Source: Bacillota bacterium
GTDB taxonomy: Bacteria > Bacillota_C > Negativicutes > Sporomusales > Sporomusaceae
Assembly (NCBI GenBank): GCA_023441125.1
Contig: JAEZQV010000176.1
Span: 1 to 5,529, forward strand
Direction of reading: 5' to 3'
DNA length: 5,529 nucleotides
Program-made: the position numbers and the translations under genes
The notes under the pieces: model-generated
Databases searched by the model: none
The model's input: only the letters and a program-made list of their open reading frames with translations
Told to the model about the DNA's origin: nothing
Shown: positions 1-4,260 of the stretch, in pieces
Layout of the letters: every line of letters begins with the position of its first letter
Position numbering within the stretch: the first letter of the stretch is position 1

Positions 1-11
1 GGTGTACACAT

Positions 12-38
12 GGCTTGTGCCGGGCCCTGGCACAAGCC
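12..38. repeat. Perfect 10-bp inverted repeat (hairpin) downstream of the T-box terminator
   Basis: GGCTTGTGCC at 12-21 and GGCACAAGCC at 29-38 are exact reverse complements around a 7-nt GGGCCCT loop. On the minus strand the hairpin lies after the T-box terminator and before the controlled gene, which is off the left edge. Neither strand has a T-run after it, so it is not a standard intrinsic terminator. It could stabilise the 5' end of the read-through mRNA, act as a second pausing element, or bind a protein. An 8-bp palindrome, GTGTACAC (2-9), lies just beyond it. The pairing is seen directly; the role is unknown. Confidence 0.6.
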
Positions 39-60
39 TAAGCTTGCATGCTGGCGCAAA

Positions 61-91
61 TAAAAAAATCCCGTCCATAAAAGGACGAGAT
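61..91 (-). terminator. T-box-controlled intrinsic terminator
   Basis: On the minus strand ATCTCGTCC (91-83) pairs with GGACGGGAT (76-68) around a 6-nt loop, with one G-U wobble, and seven T residues follow (68-62). It lies just after the T-box core, so it is the terminator that competes with the antiterminator when the cognate tRNA is charged. Confidence 0.93.
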
Positions 92-282
92 TATTGTTCC
101 CGCGGTACCACCTAAATTAGCCGTGAGGCTCACTTAATCCTGTTAACGCCAGGCACGGGCAAGGCCTACTGATTTCAGCCCCCAGCTCGAGGGTGGCTTT
201 CGCGCCATAACTTCCCGCCGGCTTTCACCTTATGCCGGCTCTCTGCCGAGAAGACTATTTCGCTACTTTCCCTGTCATAGCA
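61..282 (-). promoter_or_regulatory. T-box riboswitch leader, probably isoleucine-specific
   Basis: Read on the minus strand, this is a tRNA-sensing transcription attenuator. The T-box core AGGTGGTACCGCGG (100-113) follows AATTT (114-118). The Stem I landmarks are an AGTA S-turn (264-267) and an apical hairpin with GCCGGC arms (217-222 and 234-239) whose loop contains GGTGAAA. Next come the GAA (174-176) that faces AGTA, then ATC (171-173) followed by a purine. A Stem III-like GTGAG/CTCAC hairpin precedes the T-box. ATC is the Ile codon. The antiterminator bulge reads UGGU, which pairs with a tRNA ending in ACCA. That fits tRNA-Ile (A73) and disfavours the shifted reading TCA (Ser), since tRNA-Ser normally has G73. 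Uncharged tRNA would favour read-through into the gene beyond the left edge, perhaps ileS or a branched-chain amino acid gene. T-box identity is near certain; the specificity is inferred. Confidence 0.95.
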
Positions 283-288
283 GTATAC

Positions 289-317
289 AGTATATTTTGT
301 TACTTATCGTATCACAA
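289..317 (-). promoter_or_regulatory. Sigma-A-type promoter of the T-box leader
   Basis: Minus strand: TTGTGA (317-312), a 17-nt spacer, then TATACT (294-289). The -10 matches consensus at 5 of 6 positions and the spacing is ideal. Transcription would start near 282, just before the first Stem I sequences. The promoter lies about 50 bp past the stop codon of the substrate-binding protein gene on the same strand. No terminator is visible between them, so read-through into the leader is possible. Confidence 0.75.
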
Positions 318-366
318 AATCGGCGTAAAGACAATTGGATGACAGGAAAAATTTTGGCGCACACTG

Positions 367-1329
367 TTATGGCGTACTCATATCCCTGATAAGTTGGCTG
401 ATGGCCACTTTTTGTGTCAGCAAACCATTCTGCAGCAGGAAATCCTGGGTTTTTTCAAGGTCGCTGATGTCACTTTCGGTGATCGCCGGATTGAAATCAT
501 ACCAGTCATACATTGCTTTGACATCTGCCAGCGGGATGCCGGTTTCTTCAGAGGCCATGCGGTATACTTCGGCCGGATGTTCGCGCATGTATGCCAGGCT
601 TTGCCGGTGCACTTTCATGTAGCGCTGGACGATAGCCGGGTTAGCCTGCAGGAAATTGCCGTCAACGGCGATCACGATGGTAGCTGCCAGCAGGCCTTCC
701 CCGGTCGTCAGGATACGGGCGCCGGCATCAATGGCCTTGGGCACCGCCGGACCGGCCACCAGTGCTGCCTCGGCCTTGCCGTCGAGCAGCGCGGTAACAC
801 CTTGGGGAATGCTCATGTTAATGAAGGTTACCGCCCCGGCTGGCAAACCCTGCTGTCGGAGCGAGGCCAGGAGCAGCTGCTGGAGAATCGTTCCCCGCGG
901 ACCGGCCACTGTCCGCCCTTTAAGATCGGCGACTGTCTGGATAGCCGGATTTTTGGTCATAATGGCAAAAGCCTTGGGAGCACGGCTGTATATGCCGATG
1001 ATCTTTAGGTCAAGCCCGCCGGCCGCAGCCAAAATGGCGGAAGTTCCTCCCAACGCGCTGCAGAAATTGAGGGAACCGGCGGCCAGCGCGGCTGTCATCT
1101 TGGGACCTTCGGTTATTTCCGGCAAGGTAATATCGATGTCGTCCCTGGCAAATTCCTTTTCCAATAAGGCCAGTTTCTTTTCGACAATGGAGGGGACATT
1201 GAGCGGCAGTTTTACATACGAAATACTAATGGCAGCCGGTTTTTTCGCTGCCTCTTCGCGGGGCTGCCCTGGACTGCAGCCGGTTATTGACAATAGGAAA
1301 AAGAGGATGACGGCTAGTAACTGTTTCAT
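367..1329 (-). CDS. ABC transporter substrate-binding lipoprotein, SsuA/TauA/NMT1-like
   Basis: A 320-residue protein that should be exported and lipid-anchored outside the membrane, where it would capture a small solute for an ABC importer. Residues 1-17 form a signal peptide (MKQ, then a hydrophobic run) ending in the lipobox ITGC, with Cys18 as the lipidation site. The mature part has the SsuA/TauA/NMT1 pattern: GPKMTAALAAGSLNF near residues 75-89, TVADLKGRTVAGPRGT at 132-147, and a second lobe with LLDGKAEAALVAGP at 181-194. Length is normal for the family. An ATG 87 bp upstream at 1416 is in frame, but 1329 is preferred because GAGGGAG lies just ahead of it and the lipoprotein signal then begins properly. 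The family binds sulfonates, nitrate, taurine, thiamine precursors and other ligands, and the sequence does not tell which. No permease or ATPase gene is adjacent, which is unusual. No convincing promoter was found upstream. Confidence 0.88.
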   Translation of the reverse strand: MKQLLAVILFFLLSITGCSPGQPREEAAKKPAAISISYVKLPLNVPSIVEKKLALLEKEFARDDIDITLPEITEGPKMTAALAAGSLNFCSALGGTSAILAAAGGLDLKIIGIYSRAPKAFAIMTKNPAIQTVADLKGRTVAGPRGTILQQLLLASLRQQGLPAGAVTFINMSIPQGVTALLDGKAEAALVAGPAVPKAIDAGARILTTGEGLLAATIVIAVDGNFLQANPAIVQRYMKVHRQSLAYMREHPAEVYRMASEETGIPLADVKAMYDWYDFNPAITESDISDLEKTQDFLLQNGLLTQKVAISQLIRDMSTP

Positions 1330-1333
1330 TGTT

Positions 1334-1340
1334 CTCCCTC
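1334..1340 (-). promoter_or_regulatory. Ribosome binding site that sets the lipoprotein start
   Basis: Minus strand GAGGGAG (1340-1334), 4 nt before ATG 1329. No comparable site precedes the longer in-frame ATG at 1416, so the shorter protein, beginning with the lipoprotein signal peptide, is the better call. Confidence 0.8.
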
Positions 1341-1477
1341 TGAGTAGGTCTGGCATATGTTGCTGTTTTTGGGTAATAGAGGCATATTCGCCAAGCACAT
1401 ATGGAAATTCCTGCAAGCGGCAGCGGCATGGATAAAATCAGCTGGCAGACAGAATATCCTATAATCCGGGAAATGAA

Positions 1478-1505
1478 TTGACAGGTGGTTTTGTTTCACT
1501 GTAAA
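1478..1505 (+). promoter_or_regulatory. Predicted sigma-A promoter for the NSS transporter
   Basis: A perfect -35 TTGACA (1478-1483) is followed after 16 nt by TGTAAA (1500-1505), which matches the -10 consensus at 4 of 6 positions. The start point would be near 1512, giving a leader of about 34 nt. The -10 overlaps the left arm of the dyad described next, so a protein bound there could block transcription. Confidence 0.55.
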
Positions 1506-1528
1506 CTACATTATGTATTAATGTTTAC
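1501..1528. promoter_or_regulatory. Nested inverted repeats in the NSS leader, possible operator
   Basis: GTAAAC (1501-1506) and GTTTAC (1523-1528) are exact inverted arms. Nested inside are ACATTA (1508-1513) with TAATGT (1519-1524), and TACAT-T-ATGTA (1507-1517). The region runs from the predicted -10 to just before the ribosome binding site. This fits an operator, or a weak AT-rich mRNA hairpin. The repeats are seen directly; regulator and function are unknown. AT-rich sequence makes short dyads easy to find by chance. Confidence 0.4.
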
Positions 1529-1545
1529 TGGAGGTAGAATGTATT

Positions 1546-2913
1546 ATGGGAGATCCACAGCAAAAACGGGAAGGTTTTTCATCAGGCCTGGCCGTGTTTT
1601 TTGCAACTTTGGGCAGCGCCGTTGGTCTGGGCAATATCTGGAAATTTCCTTATCTTACCGGCCAATTTGGCGGCGGCGCTTTCCTGCTGATTTATTTTCT
1701 GTGTATTACGTTGGTCGGCCTGCCGATTATGCTGGGCGAATTCTATCTGGGACGGAGCACCCGCAAAAATGTTGTCGGGGCTTATGAGCAGATTAAGCCG
1801 GGCCAGGGCTGGGGCTATACAGGGATTATGGCCGTTCTGGGTGTCTACTTTATTATGTTCTTTTACAGTTGTGTCGCCGGCTGGGTATACCTCTATCTGT
1901 TTAAAGCGATTGCCGGTGATTTTGCCGGCATTACCGCCGCCGTGGCCAAGGCGCAGTTTGGCAGCGTGGTAGTCGGTCCCTGGAGTCCGATTATCTGGCA
2001 GATTGTTGTGTTGGCGACGGTTTCGGCCATCCTGATCATGGGCGTTAAGCAAGGCATTGAACGCATTACCAAAACGCTGATGCCGCTATTATTTATCCTG
2101 ATCATCCTGTGTGATATCCGCGCCTTAACCCTGCCGGGAGCCGGGGCAGGGGTGGACTTTATGTTTAATGTTGATTTTGGCAAAATTACGGCACCGGTTA
2201 TTCTTACCGCGCTGGGACTGGCCTTTTTCAAACTGTCGCTGGGTATTGGCACTATGGTGACGTACAGCAGTTATTTTACACAGGATAATAACCTGTTCGG
2301 CACGGCAGCCAAGGTGGCCGTATCGGATACCTTGGTGTCCATGCTGGCCGGTCTGGCCATCTTTCCGGCGGTATTCTCCTTCGGGATGGAACCGGGCGCC
2401 GGTCCGGGGCTTTTGTTTATGACCATCCCTTTGGTATTTTCGCAAATGCCGCTGGGCAGTATTTTACTGATTGCCTTCTTCTTCCTGTCATCCATTGCCG
2501 CAACCACGGCCATGCTGTCGCTGGTGGAGGTGCCGGTGGCCTATTTTGTTGAAGAAAAGGGCTTTGGCCGGAAAAAAGCAGTACTGATCAATGCGTTCGT
2601 CATTTTGGCCTTCGGCATCCTGGCGTCGCTGTCCGCCGACAGTTCGGCCCTGCTGGGACAGTATACCCTCTTTGGCAAAAGCTTCTTTGACCTGTTTGAC
2701 TATTTGTCTTCTAATATAATCCTGCCGCTGGGCGGTTTGGTCATCGCCCTGTTTGTCGGCTATGTTGTTAAGCCGGCTGAACTGCGCCGTGAACTGACCA
2801 ATGCAGGTACCATCCCGTCGGGGCTGTTTGACGCTTTTATCTTTATTCTCCGGTATATTACACCGGTACTGTTATTATTAGTTTTCCTGAGCTCCATCGG
2901 CATAATCAAGTGA
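1546..2913 (+). CDS. Neurotransmitter:sodium symporter (NSS/SNF, LeuT fold) family transporter
   Basis: A 455-residue polytopic inner-membrane protein that probably imports an amino acid or related amine using an ion gradient. The length and hydrophobic profile suit the 11-helix bacterial branch. TM1 carries GSAVGLGNIWKFPY (23-36) and then GGGAF (42-46). Glu65 (GEFYLGR), Tyr107 of TM3 (LeuT Tyr108, substrate carboxylate contact) and the TM6 motif LSLGIG (230-235) are present. Lys33 and Asp385 sit where LeuT has its Arg30-Asp404 outer gate. Thr320 and Thr321 align with the Na2 ligands Thr354 and Ser355. Two Na1 positions differ from LeuT: Thr254 is Lys229 and Asn286 is Asp261. LeuT Glu290 aligns with Ser265. 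The alignment was done by eye. Start: GGAGGT at 1530-1535 lies 10 nt ahead of ATG 1546; ATG 1539 is out of frame. The gene is monocistronic, with its own promoter and terminator. Substrate unknown. Confidence 0.95.
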   Translation: MGDPQQKREGFSSGLAVFFATLGSAVGLGNIWKFPYLTGQFGGGAFLLIYFLCITLVGLPIMLGEFYLGRSTRKNVVGAYEQIKPGQGWGYTGIMAVLGVYFIMFFYSCVAGWVYLYLFKAIAGDFAGITAAVAKAQFGSVVVGPWSPIIWQIVVLATVSAILIMGVKQGIERITKTLMPLLFILIILCDIRALTLPGAGAGVDFMFNVDFGKITAPVILTALGLAFFKLSLGIGTMVTYSSYFTQDNNLFGTAAKVAVSDTLVSMLAGLAIFPAVFSFGMEPGAGPGLLFMTIPLVFSQMPLGSILLIAFFFLSSIAATTAMLSLVEVPVAYFVEEKGFGRKKAVLINAFVILAFGILASLSADSSALLGQYTLFGKSFFDLFDYLSSNIILPLGGLVIALFVGYVVKPAELRRELTNAGTIPSGLFDAFIFILRYITPVLLLLVFLSSIGIIK

Positions 2914-2935
2914 TGCTGACAATAAACAACAGCTG

Positions 2936-2971
2936 AAAAATAAAACCGGATTTTCCGGTTTTATTTTTTTT
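2936..2971 (+). terminator. Strong intrinsic terminator after the NSS gene
   Basis: Perfect 12-bp stem (2939-2950 with 2954-2965) around a TTT loop, with a T-run through 2971. Five A residues precede the stem (2936-2940), so the opposite strand also has a T-run and the element may work in both directions. It isolates the transporter gene from the operon beginning at 3188. Confidence 0.95.
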
Positions 2972-2990
2972 GTACTGATTTCGCCAGCGG

Positions 2991-3118
2991 CTCGGCGCAC
3001 ACCGCATTTTCTTTAGGCCTGTCAGAAAGGAGAAGCGAGGGTTCTTCTGCTTCCAATATCCATTTAAGGGAAACAATAGAACCGTCCCTGCGTTTCCCCG
3101 TGCTTCCTAACTCGGCGC
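2991..3118. repeat. 8-bp direct repeats bracketing a non-coding island
   Basis: CTCGGCGC occurs at 2991-2998 and again at 3111-3118, with 112 bp between. The enclosed DNA has no plausible gene and contains the hairpin repeat at 3040-3098. The copies could be a target-site duplication left by a small mobile element. No matching terminal inverted repeats lie just inside them, and an 8-bp match can arise by chance in a spacer of this size, so the interpretation is weak. Confidence 0.35.
3040..3098. repeat. Degenerate hairpin repeat, REP/MITE-like, with AGAACCGTCCC motif
   Basis: Left arm GGTTCTTCTGCTTCC (3040-3054) pairs with GGAAACAATAGAACC (3069-3083) at 12 of 15 positions around a 14-nt loop. 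A second pairing partner for the inner right arm lies downstream: GGGAAAC (3068-3074) with GTTTCCC (3092-3098), so two hairpins are mutually exclusive. From memory, AGAACCGTCCC next to GGGAAACA-type sequence recurs between genes in various bacteria, sometimes near IS200-like (RAYT, Y1-transposase) genes. No transposase is present here. It may be a decayed non-autonomous copy. The pairing is observed; the family assignment is a recollection. Confidence 0.5.
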
Positions 3119-3187
3119 GAAACCTGGTTTTTTATCGAAACTTAACATTTTTTTTCGCTATAAACATTAAATAGTAAAATAATGACA

Positions 3188-3216
3188 TTGACGCCAGTGT
3201 TTGGGTAAAATATAAT
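3188..3216 (+). promoter_or_regulatory. Near-consensus promoter of the tetR-cheY-cheA operon
   Basis: TTGACG (3188-3193), a spacer of exactly 17 nt, then a perfect TATAAT (3211-3216). Start point expected near 3223. This is the strongest promoter in the window and would be highly active unless repressed, which fits the operator-like dyad directly downstream. Confidence 0.85.
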
Positions 3217-3227
3217 TTAATTATAAG

Positions 3228-3246
3228 TTAGTGTGTATTCACTCAC
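3228..3246. promoter_or_regulatory. Candidate TetR operator at the transcription start
   Basis: TTAGTGTGTATTCACTCAC is an imperfect dyad with AGTG and CACT cores around TGTATT. The right half, TTCACTCA, resembles half-sites often seen upstream of autoregulated TetR-family genes. It lies between the predicted start point and the ribosome binding site, where a bound dimer would block the promoter. The two halves match at only about half their positions, so the call is moderate. Confidence 0.45.
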
Positions 3247-3257
3247 ATGGAGGAAAA

Positions 3258-3884
3258 ATGAAAAACCCGCTGCTGCCCCGGAAAGATGCGATTATTCTTA
3301 CTGCCATTGAGATTATTGACGAACTTGGCTTGCAGGCCCTGTCCACTAAAGAGCTGGCCGCCCGGCAGGGTATTGCGGAGTCGGCGCTATACCGGCATTT
3401 TAAAAGTAAAGATGCCATTATTGTCGCTATGCTGGAATATTTTGCAAAATTTGACCGGGCGATTATCAATTCCGCCAGAAAAATGGACGTTTCCGCCAAG
3501 GAACGAATTATTTACTGTGTCAACGGCTTCGTTGAGTACTATGAGAATTTCCCGGCGATTACCGCTTTGTTGTTTTTTTACGAAATGCTGCGCCGCTATA
3601 ATAAACAAATCCAGGAACAGGTGGAAGGAATATTTCAGGACCGGTTCGCGGCCATCGTGGAATTCGTGGCTGCCGGCCAAAACCAGGACGAGCTTAGTAC
3701 GGCCTATACGCCGGATGAATATGCGGATATCATTCTGGGTGCCAGCCGGGAAACCATTTTACGGTGGCGTATTGGCGGTTACAACTTCGCCCTGAAGGAC
3801 AAGGTGCTGAGCGTGCTGACGCGCTGGCTTACCGCTGTGGAGGTAAGCAAGTCTGCTGAACCAATAAGGAGGGAAAAGGTATGA
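3258..3884 (+). CDS. TetR/AcrR-family transcriptional regulator
   Basis: A 208-residue protein of normal TetR-family length. The N-terminal DNA-binding domain spans about residues 8-55. LSTKELAARQGIAESALYRHFKSKDAI (28-54) is the helix-turn-helix, with the family hallmark ALYRHFKSK in the recognition helix. The rest, about 56-208, is the helical ligand and dimerisation domain, too diverged to name a ligand. ATG 3258 is chosen because GGAGG (3249-3253) lies just upstream. A GTG at 3231 is in frame but would overlap the operator dyad and lacks a ribosome binding site. The stop codon overlaps the cheY start by 4 nt (ATGA), so the gene heads an operon with cheY and cheA. It most likely represses its own promoter. 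A TetR regulator co-transcribed with chemotaxis genes is not the usual arrangement. Confidence 0.95.
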   Translation: MKNPLLPRKDAIILTAIEIIDELGLQALSTKELAARQGIAESALYRHFKSKDAIIVAMLEYFAKFDRAIINSARKMDVSAKERIIYCVNGFVEYYENFPAITALLFFYEMLRRYNKQIQEQVEGIFQDRFAAIVEFVAAGQNQDELSTAYTPDEYADIILGASRETILRWRIGGYNFALKDKVLSVLTRWLTAVEVSKSAEPIRREKV

Positions 3885-4234
3885 AAAAAGTACTAATAGT
3901 TGACGATGCGGCCTTCATTCGGCTGACGCTCAAAATGATGCTGGAAAGGAACGGCTATACCGTGGTGGGCGTCGCCGAGGACGGCAATGACGGTATCAAA
4001 AAGTATGTCGAGCTGCGGCCCGAAATTGTTACGATGGATATTACCATGCCGGAGATGGACGGCATTACGGCGGTTAAAGAGATCATGAAGATTGATCCCG
4101 GGGCGACCATCATTATGGTTTCGGCCATGGGGCAGGAGGAAATGGTAAAAGACGCCATCATTGCCGGCGCCAGGAACTTCATTGTGAAACCGTTTACGGA
4201 AGAGCGGGTGCTGAAGACTTTAAGTGCCTTTTAG
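3881..4234 (+). CDS. cheY: CheY-like single-domain response regulator
   Basis: A 117-residue receiver domain with no output domain, expected to carry the phosphoryl signal from the CheA encoded next. Acidic pocket Asp8-Asp9 (LIVDDAAF), phosphoacceptor Asp53 (TMDITMPEMDG), switch residue Ser81 (VSAMGQ) and Lys103 (VKPF) are all in place. The residue matching Tyr106 of Escherichia coli CheY is Phe100. The sequence is close to the Thermotoga type of CheY, with the shared stretches MDITMPEM, SAMGQ and FIVKPF. Its ATG overlaps the tetR stop (ATGA). A strong AAGGAGGG (3866-3873) lies 7 nt upstream inside tetR, so it can be initiated independently as well as by coupling. It may bind a flagellar switch or another target; the window contains no flagellar genes. 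Confidence 0.95.
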   Translation: MKKVLIVDDAAFIRLTLKMMLERNGYTVVGVAEDGNDGIKKYVELRPEIVTMDITMPEMDGITAVKEIMKIDPGATIIMVSAMGQEEMVKDAIIAGARNFIVKPFTEERVLKTLSAF

Positions 4235-4245
4235 CGGCCGGGTAC

Positions 4246-4252
4246 AGGAGGG
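4246..4252 (+). promoter_or_regulatory. Ribosome binding site that sets the TTG start of cheA
   Basis: AGGAGGG lies 8 nt before TTG 4261. The first in-frame ATG (4285) has no comparable site at a workable distance, so TTG is the better start. Confidence 0.8.
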
Positions 4253-4260
4253 AATCATCC

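Noticed and set aside
40..51. AAGCTTGCATGC, identical to the HindIII-SphI part of a cloning polylinker
   Set aside because: Only 12 bp match and the next bases (TGGCGC) depart from polylinker sequence. It lies next to a natural T-box leader, so coincidence is more likely than vector contamination.
171..173. Reading the T-box specifier one base later as TCA (Ser)
   Set aside because: The antiterminator bulge UGGU predicts a tRNA with discriminator A, whereas tRNA-Ser normally has G. The ATC (Ile) reading also places the codon directly after the conserved GAA.
317..325. GCCGATTT on the minus strand as a flagellar sigma factor -10 element
   Set aside because: There is no matching TAAA-type -35 at the right distance, and a good sigma-A promoter explains the T-box leader.
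656..1435. Long plus-strand open frame of 259 codons, and another at 394-1008, opposite the lipoprotein gene
   Set aside because: Both are antisense to a clear lipoprotein gene with signal peptide and family motifs. Their translations show no recognisable domain and no proper ribosome binding site.
1539..1541. ATG nearer to the GGAGGT site as the start of the transporter
   Set aside because: It is out of frame with the NSS protein, opens a frame with no family similarity, and sits too close to the ribosome binding site (3 nt).
3120..3133. AAACCTGGTTTTTT as a terminator
   Set aside because: The stem is only 5 bp with a 1-nt loop, which cannot fold as a hairpin of useful stability.
3231..3257. 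GTG start giving a TetR protein 9 residues longer
   Set aside because: No ribosome binding site precedes it and it lies inside the operator-like dyad. ATG 3258 has GGAGG immediately upstream.
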